DNA of 64,000 nt from JAEUIE01 sp046350055 (GCA_046350055.1 JAXMBC010000001.1:496001-560000), one strand, 5' to 3'; positions 44,853 to 53,808 are shown, counted from the first letter of the stretch. A program made the numbers and translations. The notes: a model not told the origin generated them from the letters alone.

Positions 44853-45486
44853 GTTTCCGTCCGGTGAACAGCACCCTTGACAGGTCTGGTACTCTCGCTC
44901 TATTTCTTAAGAGGCGAGGGTGTCATGGCGAACCGTGTGCGGAGTGAGGCGAAGGAACGGTTGTGGCGGGAGCAAGTAACGTCGTGGCAGCGGAGTGGGT
45001 TATCGATCCGTGAGTACTGCCAGCAGCATCAGTTGAACGAGCCCAAATTCTACGCATGGCGTCGCGAGTTAGCACGGCGTGATGAGGCGGGTGGCATTTC
45101 CACGAAGTCAGTTCAACGACCTAAGCCATTGTCAGTGACATGGATGCCGCTCACGGTCGATCCTTCAACGGTACCAGTGGTAGAAGTGCAGTTGACCACT
45201 GGCACAGTGCTGCGTGTCCCTGCTGGTGTCGAGAGCATGCCCCTGGAACGTATCCTGAAGGCACTACATCAGGCGAATGCTGCTCAGGAAGCACGGCCTT
45301 GATCACGCTGCGACTGCCGACCCGGGTGTTTTGTGCCTGGCCCCCACCGATATGCGTAAGAGCTTCGATGGCCTGGCATCGGTCGTGTCCAGCACGATGG
45401 CTGCCGATCCTCTGGCAGGGGATCTGTTCGTCTTCCGAGGCAAGCATGGCGACCGGATCAAGCTGCTCTATTGGGAATGCGACTGA
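44853..45486 (+). mobile_element. IS66 fragment (left end, tnpA, partial tnpB)
   Basis: The left repeat GTTTCCGTCCGGTGAACAGC starts at 44853. tnpA is intact. tnpB begins at the tnpA stop (PTRVF...PTDMRKSFDGLASVV) but has a frameshift near 45330 and ends prematurely at 45486 after KLLYWECD. tnpC is missing. The lipoprotein gene ends 8 bp beyond. Confidence 0.75.
44925..45302 (+). CDS. tnpA: IS66 TnpA (Orf1), intact
   Basis: 125 aa, with MANRVRSEAKERLWREQVTS, HTH WQRSGLSIREYCQQHQLN and the C-terminal LERILKALHQANAAQEARP. A DNA-binding accessory protein of IS66 transposition, stranded here without tnpC. Confidence 0.85.
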   Translation: MANRVRSEAKERLWREQVTSWQRSGLSIREYCQQHQLNEPKFYAWRRELARRDEAGGISTKSVQRPKPLSVTWMPLTVDPSTVPVVEVQLTTGTVLRVPAGVESMPLERILKALHQANAAQEARP

Positions 45487-45494
45487 CGACATGT

Positions 45495-46745
45495 TCACTT
45501 TCTCAAATCAAACACCACTTTATGCTGATAGCTGGTCTGATCCATGGAAATCACCATCTCTACTCGTTCCGGGTCAAAGGAAAGCCCGCCTTTGGGTGTT
45601 TCAAAGAGCTTTGCCTCATCCACCGCCCAGCTAGTGTGAACCCAATACCAGGCCACTCTCTGATCGCCCTTGATGAAACTCAGCGTAACCTTGCAAGCAG
45701 GTAGTGATTGCCCTGTCAGAGTTATGATCACACCTCGTTCATCAGTTATCAGAATCCCAGGATCATAAGGTCGATACTTACAGGTAAAGCGAAGCAGGTC
45801 GCAGTGCGCTTTGAAATCCTCTGCTTTTTTGGCTTCATCATACTGGTAGTCTTGAGTGGTTGTTTGCTCCGCATCATGCACGGTCACTTTGACTTTCTTG
45901 ACAAGCAGCACAGTCTTGCAGCCTCGTATCTTTCCATTCAAGTTCATGCCAGAGGAATAGGGACAATAGACCCAGGTATCAGCCTTCCATTCCCTAAGGA
46001 AGTGGACATTTTTCTGAACTTGGCCTTGAGCTCCAGTGAGTTCAACAATGATCGTACAGTTCTTGCGAGTTGGACCAGAATTGTAGAGCTTGCAACAGTC
46101 TATTGCGGTAGGAACGATGCTCTCATCAAAGTCGATGATGAATGGTGCAGCTGAAGTGGATGCCTGAGGAGAATAGCGTTCAATCACTTTGGCTAAAAGC
46201 TGATTGGCTACCTCCAGCGTATCATCTCCAGCGCAAAGTGCTTCATACTCCTTCAGGATGGCCTTGCGTACCTGATCGTTCTGAGCACCAATATCTAGGC
46301 CGTGCTTGATATCACCTAACGCTCCAAAGATAAACGCTTCTAACATGAGGTTGCCGTCGTCTTGAAGCTGTGGAAGTGCTTTCACTCTCTGAAGGGACTG
46401 AGCAGCGTCCTGATAGACTTGAAGTGTGAGGTCTTTGATGTGGGTGAGATCCTGATCAACAGGATGAAGGCCCTTGAGCGTCATGATGTTCTCTTGAAGT
46501 GTCAGCTCAAAGTTCTTTGGTCTCTGGAAGGAATCGGGGTCAGCACTGATTGGCACACTCAGAATCGTGGCAAGAGTGACATACTCGGCAGGGATTCCCT
46601 TCGCCGGAAGGGTGACTTGAGGCGTGAGGATATTCGACTGAGATGGATTCGCCTTGGACTCTGCAGTCACCGAGGCTGCGGGTGCCGTGGAGCAACCTGA
46701 TACCGTCAACAACACGCAATGAAAGGCAAGAAGTCTTATCAGCAT
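45495..46745 (-). CDS. Lipoprotein of unknown function
   Basis: 416 aa. The signal peptide MLIRLLAFHCVLLTVSGC ends in a lipobox, so it is lipid-anchored and periplasmic or extracellular. Residues ~60-200 are helical; ~205-416 look beta-rich with six cysteines. No family recognised. Divergent from the HTH regulator at 46821, with about 75 bp between them that could hold promoters for both. Confidence 0.6.
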   Translation of the reverse strand: MLIRLLAFHCVLLTVSGCSTAPAASVTAESKANPSQSNILTPQVTLPAKGIPAEYVTLATILSVPISADPDSFQRPKNFELTLQENIMTLKGLHPVDQDLTHIKDLTLQVYQDAAQSLQRVKALPQLQDDGNLMLEAFIFGALGDIKHGLDIGAQNDQVRKAILKEYEALCAGDDTLEVANQLLAKVIERYSPQASTSAAPFIIDFDESIVPTAIDCCKLYNSGPTRKNCTIIVELTGAQGQVQKNVHFLREWKADTWVYCPYSSGMNLNGKIRGCKTVLLVKKVKVTVHDAEQTTTQDYQYDEAKKAEDFKAHCDLLRFTCKYRPYDPGILITDERGVIITLTGQSLPACKVTLSFIKGDQRVAWYWVHTSWAVDEAKLFETPKGGLSFDPERVEMVISMDQTSYQHKVVFDLRK

Positions 46746-46820
46746 GATTTCACTCCACAGTTTCCACTACTGTAGACTATAGTAAACAGAAAAGCATACC
46801 CCTGACTGTACCTTGCCGAC

Positions 46821-47036
46821 ATGGTTGGTACAGTGTTGCAATCCATCCGCCACCAGCGGAACATGACTCAAGAAGAGCTGGCATCCAAAGCCAAGGTGGA
46901 TCGCACGTACATCAGTTTGCTGGAACACAATAAGAAATCACCGACCGTTGATATGCTGTTTCGCTTGTGCCGTGCTCTGGGCGTGCGGCCTTCCGTCGTG
47001 ATTGCCCGGACCGAAAAGGCCCAATCCACCAAGTAA
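46821..47036 (+). CDS. Xre-family HTH regulator
   Basis: 71 aa, consisting almost entirely of a Cro/CI helix-turn-helix: IRHQRNMTQEELASKAKVDR, then TYISLLEHNKKSPTVDMLFR. It lies directly upstream of the ubiquitin-like cassette, in the same direction, 266 bp before it, and may control it. No other feature was seen in 47037-47302. Confidence 0.8.
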   Translation: MVGTVLQSIRHQRNMTQEELASKAKVDRTYISLLEHNKKSPTVDMLFRLCRALGVRPSVVIARTEKAQSTK

Positions 47037-47302
47037 AAGCTCACCTTAATTCAGACCCTTCTTGCGTCACAATACAGTGAGGGGAGGAATAGCTATTTCC
47101 ACTCTCATCCCCAGGCTGAAACCTGCGAGAAAAGCGCTTCCCTTCCTCCGGCCATCCTTGGGCGGAGTCGAGTAGCAGGTGCCAGCCTGCAGCTTTTGTT
47201 CCCCCTTTTAATGGAGAAGTCATGCCCAATTCACGTGGGCCGCCAGTCAGGCGCGCACTGCATCTGTTGTTTCTTGTTTCCCATCCCTAGCAGGAGATTG
47301 TT

Positions 47303-47533
47303 ATGAAGGTGTTCTACATCAACAACGATGGGGCCGGGTTCGCCGACACTATCGACATCCCCGAAGCCCAGACAGTCCAGCAGTTCTTCCAGGAACGCTT
47401 ACCCGAACGTAGGCCACAGGACTATCTGATTCGTGTGAATCGCTTGCCTGTCAGTGCTGACCAGGTGCTGCAGGAGCACGATCGCATTTCCATTTCACCA
47501 ACGAAGATTCAGGGGGCGGCGATTGCCGCCTGA
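47303..47533 (+). CDS. Ubiquitin-like (MoaD/ThiS-type beta-grasp) protein
   Basis: 76 aa, with AGGAGA before the ATG. The pattern MKVFYINNDGAGFADTIDIP, TVQQFFQERLP, YLIRVNRLPV, LQEHDRISISPTKIQGA fits a beta-grasp ubiquitin-like fold: beta-hairpin, helix, strand and the D-R-I-S-I-x-P-T-K final strand. The C-terminus is QGAAIAA. Gly71 is followed by five residues, so exposure of a terminal Gly would need trimming, a plausible job for the JAMM peptidase two genes downstream. A terminator follows, so it may be made in excess over the other cassette proteins. Confidence 0.75.
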   Translation: MKVFYINNDGAGFADTIDIPEAQTVQQFFQERLPERRPQDYLIRVNRLPVSADQVLQEHDRISISPTKIQGAAIAA

Positions 47534-47552
47534 CCTTGACCACGAGTCTCAT

Positions 47553-47581
47553 AAGCCCACGGACACACCGTGGGCTTTTTC
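47553..47581 (+). terminator. Terminator/attenuator after the Ubl gene
   Basis: A 10-bp stem AAGCCCACGG/CCGTGGGCTT with a 5-nt loop followed by T residues, 20 bp after the Ubl stop and 26 bp before the next start. Confidence 0.8.
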
Positions 47582-47606
47582 GTTCGTCAGACCAGGAGTC
47601 ACTTCC

Positions 47607-48650
47607 ATGACCACCCGTGAAATGATCCGCCTGGCTCAGAAGCTCCAGCAGAATTGGCTGCAGAGCTATGAAGACCAGCGTGAATCCGTTGTCCCGATCA
47701 CCTCGGTGATCAGCAGCCAACTCAAACGCCTGCGCCACGCTGAACATAGGCTGCAGCTGGCCCGAAACCATCACCTCACCCTAATTGAACCCGAACTCCA
47801 GCAAAAGGTAATTTCACAGGCTTGCTCCCTGCGTATCACCTTGCAGGATCTGGAAGGGGTTCATTTTCCCCGGCAGCGTTCTTACTGTTTCCGCGACTTC
47901 TACGAAGACCTGGTGCAATTGCACGAGGAGTTCCCCGAGGTCAAAGTAAACTGGGACGATTCCGTGCTGATCGTCGTTACAGAGGCGATCACCTTGAAGC
48001 ATATAGAACTGGGGGCCTTCGCTCTGCATTTCCACTGGAAACAGTGGGCGGAGGATCACAACCTTACATGTCTCCAGGTTATCGCTGAAGAACCGAACTC
48101 GCCGGAGCAGAATGAGGAAGTGACTCATCCCCATGTACGTGAGAAAGAACTCTGTTCGGGGGATGCCCACCTTTCCTTACAGAAAGCGTTTGCAGAGGGG
48201 CGACTCGCAGAAGCCTTCCTGATCATTCGGGCAGTGCTTACCAACTACAACCCCGGTAGTGCCTATGTCCGCCTGGAAGAATGGCACGGCTCTCCCTGTT
48301 ACGACTGTGGTCAATATTCCCATGACGAAGACCGCGGCAACTGCCATGGCTGTCATCACGATTATTGCCAGGAGTGCATCCACAGCTGCTCTACCTGCGA
48401 CGAGTCTCGTTGCCTGAGTTGCCTGGATAGTTGCTCCGTGTGTGAAGACCGCTGTTGCCCAGATTGCCTGGAGTTGACCTGCACTAATCACTACGTCTGC
48501 CGTTCCTGCCGGGAGACCTGCCCGGGCTGCCAACAACTCTATGGACCTGGTGAACTCGATGCGGAGACCAGGCTCTGTCACGACTGTGTTGATGACACCA
48601 TTCCACTGGAGGAATCTTCCGATGAAGTTCTTTCGACGGCAGCGACCTAA
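47607..48650 (+). CDS. Cys-rich (RING/zinc-ribbon-like) protein of the Ubl cassette
   Basis: 347 aa from the ATG at 47607 (AGGAG at 47594-47598). Residues ~1-220 contain a helical start and a mixed alpha/beta region (FYEDLVQLHEEFPEVKVNWD, then VLIVVTEAITLKHIELGAFA). Residues 231-327 hold 22 cysteines, many in CxxC pairs, plus His (CHGCHHDYCQEC, CSTC, CLSC, CSVC, CPDC), so several zinc sites of treble-clef or RING type are likely. In a Ubl-JAMM-E1 setting this could be an E2/E3-like or adaptor component, but no E2 catalytic motif is apparent. It overlaps the JAMM gene by 29 bp. Confidence 0.6.
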   Translation: MTTREMIRLAQKLQQNWLQSYEDQRESVVPITSVISSQLKRLRHAEHRLQLARNHHLTLIEPELQQKVISQACSLRITLQDLEGVHFPRQRSYCFRDFYEDLVQLHEEFPEVKVNWDDSVLIVVTEAITLKHIELGAFALHFHWKQWAEDHNLTCLQVIAEEPNSPEQNEEVTHPHVREKELCSGDAHLSLQKAFAEGRLAEAFLIIRAVLTNYNPGSAYVRLEEWHGSPCYDCGQYSHDEDRGNCHGCHHDYCQECIHSCSTCDESRCLSCLDSCSVCEDRCCPDCLELTCTNHYVCRSCRETCPGCQQLYGPGELDAETRLCHDCVDDTIPLEESSDEVLSTAAT

Positions 48651-49290
48651 ACGTCGCTGCCTGGTCTTTTCGCCACTGGCCTACTTAAAGTTCCAGTATC
48701 TCTGTCATGCGGGCCCCACGGAAGTTGGGGCCTTTGCTGTTTCATCCCTTCAGCGACCACTCTATATCGAGGAGTTGCATACCCTTCCACAAACCACCTC
48801 TCCTGGAACTGTTGAGTTCCACGATACTGCCGTGGCCGATTACTTCGATCAGTGTGTTGATCGGGGACTGCAGCCTGCACAATTCTTCAGACTTTGGTTG
48901 CACACCCATCCGGGTGACTCTGCTGAACCCAGTGGTACCGATGAAGAGACTTTTCAACGAGTCTTTGGAACTACGGACTGGGCGGTGATGGCCATTCTGA
49001 GCCGCGGAGGCCGCAGTTACGCACGCATGCGTCTCAACGTTGGGCCTGGTGCCAGCTGCCGACTCCGCTGGCGCGTAGATTGGGCATCTTGGCCGGAAGA
49101 ACTCAATGATCATTCACTGCAGTACCTACATGAGGCCTGGCAGGAAGAGTACTCATTGAACATCCGACCTAGCATGCCACACACTTTTCCCCATCACACA
49201 GGAATGAACTGGAACTCTCAACTTCTGGCCGAGATCGACCATTGGCATTCCCTTTCCACCCCTGGAGACTCTCACGATGTCTTTTCCTGA
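48622..49290 (+). CDS. JAB/JAMM (MPN) metallopeptidase of the Ubl cassette
   Basis: 222 aa from the ATG at 48622 (GGAGGAA at 48608-48614). The JAMM zinc motif is complete: Glu34 (TEVGAF), then H94-T-H96-P-x6-S104-x2-D107 (HTHPGDSAEPSGTD). Such enzymes cut after the terminal Gly of ubiquitin-like proteins, either maturing precursors or reversing conjugation. It overlaps the gene before by 29 bp and the E1-like gene after by 14 bp, so the three are translationally coupled. Confidence 0.85.
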   Translation: MKFFRRQRPKRRCLVFSPLAYLKFQYLCHAGPTEVGAFAVSSLQRPLYIEELHTLPQTTSPGTVEFHDTAVADYFDQCVDRGLQPAQFFRLWLHTHPGDSAEPSGTDEETFQRVFGTTDWAVMAILSRGGRSYARMRLNVGPGASCRLRWRVDWASWPEELNDHSLQYLHEAWQEEYSLNIRPSMPHTFPHHTGMNWNSQLLAEIDHWHSLSTPGDSHDVFS

Positions 49291-49951
49291 ACGAAATATC
49301 CGACAACGCGGACTTGTTCCCTCTGAAAAGCTTGCTCAGCTACACGTCCTGGTCATTGGTGTTGGAGCCATCGGTCGCCAAGTGGCACTCCAACTGGCTA
49401 GCCTTGGTGTGCTGCGCATGACCCTGATGGACCACGACCATGTGGCTGTGGAGAACCTGGCTGTTCAGGGCTACTGGCCGGACGATCTGGGACAAGCCAA
49501 GGTTCAAGCCTCGGGGGCCCTCTGTCAGAAGATACACCCGGCGCTGGACGTGACAGAGATTCCAGATCGCTTTCGACGACATCCAGGCTGGTATGCTGAT
49601 CCTGGTAGGATTCCCGTGGTGATGGTCTGTGTGGACAGCATCAGCACACGGAAGATCATCTGGGAATCGATGCAAGACCATGTCGCCCTCTACATCGATG
49701 GGCGTATGCAGGGAGAAGTCATGCGGGTCCTGGCACAGGATGAGCGGACTGATCCTAATCGCTACCAGGACTCCCTCTTCTCTGAAGCTGAAGCCCAGAA
49801 CGGTACGTGTACCACTCGATCCACTATTTACACCGCATCGATCGCGGCAGGCCTCATGGTAGCGCAGCTGGTTCGCTGGCTTCGTCAGGTGCCGTTGATC
49901 CCCGATCAAACCCTCAATCTGCTCAGCGGTGAATTAATCACCAGCGAGTAG
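49277..49951 (+). CDS. ThiF/E1-like adenylyltransferase of the Ubl cassette
   Basis: 224 aa, with GGAGA 8 nt before the ATG. A Rossmann ATP-binding core has VIGVGAIGRQVALQLASLGV (GxGxxG, residues 28-33), TLMDHDHVAVENLAVQGYW (the acidic and N-x2-x-Q residues of E1/ThiF) and VMVCVDSISTRK. Cys178 (NGTCTTRSTIYTAS) is a possible thioester-forming or structural cysteine. It is compact, without the ubiquitin-fold or second catalytic-cysteine domain of eukaryotic E1. It would adenylate the Ubl C-terminus. Confidence 0.82.
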   Translation: MSFPERNIRQRGLVPSEKLAQLHVLVIGVGAIGRQVALQLASLGVLRMTLMDHDHVAVENLAVQGYWPDDLGQAKVQASGALCQKIHPALDVTEIPDRFRRHPGWYADPGRIPVVMVCVDSISTRKIIWESMQDHVALYIDGRMQGEVMRVLAQDERTDPNRYQDSLFSEAEAQNGTCTTRSTIYTASIAAGLMVAQLVRWLRQVPLIPDQTLNLLSGELITSE

Positions 49952-49979
49952 GTGTCTCCAACCAATCTGTTCACTATTC

Positions 49980-50010
49980 GGCCCCTTCCTGGAAGGGGCC
50001 TTTCTTTTTT
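49980..50010 (+). terminator. Terminator after the E1-like gene
   Basis: A perfect stem GGCCCCTTCC/GGAAGGGGCC closed by a short loop, followed by TTTCTTTTTT. Confidence 0.9.
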
Positions 50011-50019
50011 GCCTGGAGG

Positions 50020-50739
50020 ATGCAGGTGTTAACACAAGGCAATCGTAAACTGGGCAGGAAACATATCTGGGGATTCACTCTCCCTTCCGGAACTGATGCC
50101 GTCTGTCCAGGACGTACCATCAGTTGCTCACACCATTGTTATGCTCGACGACTGGAGAAGATTCGTCCGAACGCGCACAAGGCCTATCGTCGCAACTTGC
50201 ACTTGAGTCAACGCAAGGACTTCCCGCGCCGCGTGTATCATTTTGTTCGGGCCATGCGGATTCGGACGGTTCGCATCCATGTCGGAGGTGATTTCTACTC
50301 CGATGAGTATGCCCGAAAATGGCTTCGCATCATCGAACGTTCACCCAAGACCCGGTTCTACTTCTATTCCCGTTCCTGGCGCGTTCCACCGATTCGTACT
50401 GTGCTGGAGCAAATGGCTTGTTTGCCAAACTGTCGAGCCTGGTACTCCTGTGACCAGGAAACCGGGCTTCCAGCACAGGTGCCAGCAACCGTCAAACTGG
50501 CCTGGCTCCAAGTGGATGAAGAGGAAGAGATAGCATCAAACATCGATCTCGTCTTTCGGCGACAGGGGCTAAGGCGATTGTCACTATCCACCATTGCAGC
50601 CAAAGTCTGTCCTGAGCAGGATGGCGTGGCTCGATCGATGCCAGTCACCTGCGAGCAGTGCCAACTCTGTCTTCGCCCTGAACTAACTACATCCAGCACT
50701 CATGACTTGTTGTCATCGCTGCATCTGGCAATGCATTAG
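50020..50739 (+). CDS. GP88-like protein
   Basis: 239 aa from the ATG at 50020. GGAGG abuts that ATG, so the GTG at 50026 (6-nt spacing) may be the real start. NRKLGRKHIWGFTLPSG, CPGRTISCSHHCYARRLEKI and RTVRIHVGGDFYSDEYARKW followed by RFYFYSRSWR resemble the phage/plasmid gene-product-88 family. Four or more N-terminal Cys/His and the C-terminal CEQC/CLRPEL suggest metal binding. Molecular role unknown. It follows the Ubl cassette after a terminator. Confidence 0.55.
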   Translation: MQVLTQGNRKLGRKHIWGFTLPSGTDAVCPGRTISCSHHCYARRLEKIRPNAHKAYRRNLHLSQRKDFPRRVYHFVRAMRIRTVRIHVGGDFYSDEYARKWLRIIERSPKTRFYFYSRSWRVPPIRTVLEQMACLPNCRAWYSCDQETGLPAQVPATVKLAWLQVDEEEEIASNIDLVFRRQGLRRLSLSTIAAKVCPEQDGVARSMPVTCEQCQLCLRPELTTSSTHDLLSSLHLAMH

Positions 50740-50806
50740 CTGGTTCCAACTTGGGTTTGCCATCTCTTGCAACACGTCTCCAACCTCAACTGAAAGGAGT
50801 TCCCCT

Positions 50807-50959
50807 ATGGGAGCACGCAATGATCTCAATGAGATCTACATCACTGGCAGTCTGATACTGGCTGCCGTCCTGGGGGCCATGGCCCAATCGTGGGTGGTGT
50901 TTGTCGTGGCGCTAATGTTGATCATTGGCACCTTGATCACGACCACCAAGATCAGGTAG
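50807..50959 (+). CDS. Small two-TM protein
   Basis: 50 aa with AAAGGAG before the ATG at 50807. A short polar start (MGARNDLNEI) is followed by two hydrophobic segments, YITGSLILAAVLGAMA and WVVFVVALMLIIGTLI. Probably an inner-membrane peptide; a terminator-like hairpin follows directly. Confidence 0.55.
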   Translation: MGARNDLNEIYITGSLILAAVLGAMAQSWVVFVVALMLIIGTLITTTKIR

Positions 50960-50964
50960 TCATT

Positions 50965-50996
50965 AAAGAGGCCAGGGAAATCCCTTGGCCTCTTCT
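50965..50996 (+). terminator. Terminator hairpin
   Basis: AAGAGGCCAGGGA pairs with TCCCTTGGCCTCTT with one bulge; the T-tract is weak (TCTTCTCATT). Confidence 0.6.
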
Positions 50997-51133
50997 CATT
51001 TGCCTCACCTGCACTCCTAGATCTGATGTCGAGGCTTCCGTTATGTCAAGGTGTCATTGCATCATTCGAGCCTTAACGTTTATAATTTGGTACTCAACAC
51101 CAAGAGAACAACACCCTGAGGGAGGTCTCCGTT

Positions 51134-52150
51134 ATGGATCGGCAAGAACGGTATGAGATGCTTGGCTGTCTTCAATCTTCGACCAAAGCTGATAAGTATG
51201 GAGTTACATTCCAACCACCTTCCCTAAAGGATGACGAAGTACAGTACGTGATCCCTGAGCCTCTCGTCGACGCTATTTCAGGCTCTCGACGGGGGTGGCT
51301 GTCAGAACAAGAGATTGAGCTAGAGATGTTCTTTGCTCAACTCTGCCGACGCGTTGGAATCGTGGGATTCGGATGCGGGGGCGGGGTGCGTTATCCACTT
51401 TTGGAATCACTGAATCGGAAAACAACAGGACTCCACGAACGGTTTGAAGCACACCAATGTGTGATGCAGTTTGCAAACCGCGTCATTGACCAGTTCAACG
51501 TACCACAATTGGCGTTTCTAGGCTGGTTGACGAAACACTCCCCGTATCAAAAGGATCGGTTGAGATTATTGCGCAAATGGCGAAAACTCGGTTCTAATCC
51601 AACGTATCTAACTGGTCGCAATCATTTGCGACAGTATCGAACTATGCCTGCTCAAATGCAATATGGATCTGGCTTGCATCCAGAACTCTGTAATGACTTT
51701 TTAGCTTTCTATCGGAAGTGGGATTTGAATGGAATGACCACCTGGGATTTACCTCTCCAACAGGAACCCAATTTAGGTGGCCCTGGAGAACTGGGAGCAC
51801 TCATGGAACTGAACCGTAACCCTACCATTCAGGTACCAGCCACCATGAAACTACCATCCAGACTTCCACTTCAAGAACTGCTCGAACAACAACCACCTGA
51901 CCACTTGGCACCATGGCTAGAGATCTTGAAAAGGAACCAGACCAAACGATGGGCAGAAGGTTTTATTATTCACTTCTACCAGGACATTATTCTCAAGCGT
52001 ATCTTCGGCAAAGAGTTGCATCGATGCCAGAGTAAGCTGGACAACATCCTGGCAATCGCTTTCAGTTTCGAGGCACCGATCAAGGCAATGAAGAAGATGC
52101 CTGTTGATTCAATAAAAAAAGTTAGACAGGCTTTCCAAAGAAGCGAGTAA
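51134..52150 (+). CDS. Hypothetical protein, 338 aa
   Basis: Preceded by GGGAGG 8-9 nt before the ATG. Mostly helical and basic, with a conserved-looking Gly patch VGIVGFGCGGGVRYPLLE at residues ~75-95. No family recognised. It sits between the Ubl/GP88 module and the right-end recombinase, so it is probably island cargo. Confidence 0.5.
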   Translation: MDRQERYEMLGCLQSSTKADKYGVTFQPPSLKDDEVQYVIPEPLVDAISGSRRGWLSEQEIELEMFFAQLCRRVGIVGFGCGGGVRYPLLESLNRKTTGLHERFEAHQCVMQFANRVIDQFNVPQLAFLGWLTKHSPYQKDRLRLLRKWRKLGSNPTYLTGRNHLRQYRTMPAQMQYGSGLHPELCNDFLAFYRKWDLNGMTTWDLPLQQEPNLGGPGELGALMELNRNPTIQVPATMKLPSRLPLQELLEQQPPDHLAPWLEILKRNQTKRWAEGFIIHFYQDIILKRIFGKELHRCQSKLDNILAIAFSFEAPIKAMKKMPVDSIKKVRQAFQRSE

Positions 52151-52274
52151 TACATCGCAATTCGAAGAATGAGGCAAATTCGGCTTCTCGGACTGGCCTC
52201 GTTTGTACGCGGATTATATTCCAGAATCCCAGCACCCTCACGGTTTGCTTCCACTGTGGAAGACAACTTTCAGA

Positions 52275-53717
52275 ATGGTGCTGACGATTCTCATGACTGC
52301 CTCGCTCACGAAACAATCTGATTCACGCAAGTGGCAGACAACTGAGCTACTAGGAAAGCATGTTCACAAGACACTAAACAATTGCAGTGTCAGTATCGTT
52401 GAACGCAATGGCAAATACATGGCTCGTGGCCGACACCTTCGCAAGCAATACTGTGAAACACTAGGCGGCACAAGGTTAGAGGCTGAATCAAGATTAATCG
52501 AGCTACTATCCGAGTTAACGAAGGGTACTTTTCAGCCGCCTCAGGTACAACGGAAACAGTTCGTGCAGCACCGATTCGTGTCGCACTTGACATTTTCAGA
52601 ATTGCTAAGCCAATACATCACTGATGTTCGGAAAACCAAAGGACGCGACACCACAAAGACGTATCTGGCCAGGCTGGGACATATTGAACGATTTGCTTGT
52701 GAGCCTGGTAACGCTAAACAATGGCCCACAGTCAACAGTATTAATCGTGATTTTATCTTGAAACTGAAATGCCAGCTTCAGCACGCTACCGTTACTCCCA
52801 ACGGCCACGCACATAGCATCGCCAAGCCCATGTCACAACGACAGATCTTCAACGTGCTGTCAATGTTGGGGACGATGTTCCAGTGGGCGCTTCGTACCGA
52901 TATTCGTCGACTTCCTGCACACTGGATAAATCCATTAACCAGGGAGTTGATAGGAGCCAAGCCAACTAAGGATCCTATTCGGAGGCTTACCATGAACGAT
53001 GAGTATTTGCTACAGCTGATCCAGCACTGTGATGCTTGGCAGCTGACACACCTCGCGCTTAGTTTCGTTTATCCTCTGCGACCCGAAGAAGCAGTTGGCC
53101 TCCTTGTTGAGGAGGTTGACTTCTCGAAGAGGGAGCTCCGATTTGGTTCCAGGTTCGGTGGTGACGACTACACCAAAGGCAAGCAAAGTTTCGTGTTGCC
53201 TGTCCCGCCCGAGCTGACTCCCATCTTGAGCCACCTCGTGAATGGCAGGCACCATGGCCCACTTCTGCGTCAACGGCGACATTACACCCTGCCGAGCGAA
53301 TCTTTACAGCCTGATACCATCGAAAACGGATACCGAGCCATGCTGATGGTCAACCAGGCAGATGTTATCACAGCCCAAGATCGTAAGCGATATCTACGGA
53401 GGACGTTGTCACAGTTCGGCGGTATCACACCCGACGTCTTAACCAAGGAGTTTAAAACGCTGATGCGCCAGGCTGGTGTGACTAGCAAGATAAGGCTCTA
53501 CGATCTTCGAAGCCTCAATAGTACCAGGCTTTATCAATCGGATGTAAACCATCTTGCCTGCCGGTATTTCACCGGACATGCTGCCAACGACATCATGAAC
53601 AGCTATGTGGCCCTGCAGCCACACAAGGACATACAACCATACTTCCTGGCCCTGCAACCAGTCTTGCAGGCCATCACCAAGCGATACCAGGAGCTCAGAC
53701 TTGGTGTCACTGTATAA
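52275..53717 (+). CDS. Tyrosine recombinase (right end of island)
   Basis: 480 aa from the ATG at 52275; a TTG at 52203 and an ATG at 52293 are alternatives, and none has a strong Shine-Dalgarno. A core-binding domain (TFSELLSQYITDVRKTKGRD) precedes a catalytic domain with LRPEEAVGLLVEEVDF (Arg), YDLRSLNSTRLY in the box II position and TGHAANDIMNSYVAL (Tyr). The canonical HxLRHT is altered to YDLRSLNST, so activity is uncertain. Its stop is 92 bp before the right GTGCAC array. Confidence 0.75.
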   Translation: MVLTILMTASLTKQSDSRKWQTTELLGKHVHKTLNNCSVSIVERNGKYMARGRHLRKQYCETLGGTRLEAESRLIELLSELTKGTFQPPQVQRKQFVQHRFVSHLTFSELLSQYITDVRKTKGRDTTKTYLARLGHIERFACEPGNAKQWPTVNSINRDFILKLKCQLQHATVTPNGHAHSIAKPMSQRQIFNVLSMLGTMFQWALRTDIRRLPAHWINPLTRELIGAKPTKDPIRRLTMNDEYLLQLIQHCDAWQLTHLALSFVYPLRPEEAVGLLVEEVDFSKRELRFGSRFGGDDYTKGKQSFVLPVPPELTPILSHLVNGRHHGPLLRQRRHYTLPSESLQPDTIENGYRAMLMVNQADVITAQDRKRYLRRTLSQFGGITPDVLTKEFKTLMRQAGVTSKIRLYDLRSLNSTRLYQSDVNHLACRYFTGHAANDIMNSYVALQPHKDIQPYFLALQPVLQAITKRYQELRLGVTV

Positions 53718-53808
53718 TGGCTTTACATCGAGCCGACTACCATGACCTGCAACCTGCTTCACCAGTGCCCCGACTCCCAGCTGCCAGTGATTTTGGCAGG
53801 GCTTGCTG

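Noticed and set aside
47303..49951. Assignment of the Ubl cassette to the PRTRC plasmid system
   Set aside because: PRTRC loci also carry ParB-related and StbA-like genes; none is present here, and the Ubl does not look like PRTRC protein C.
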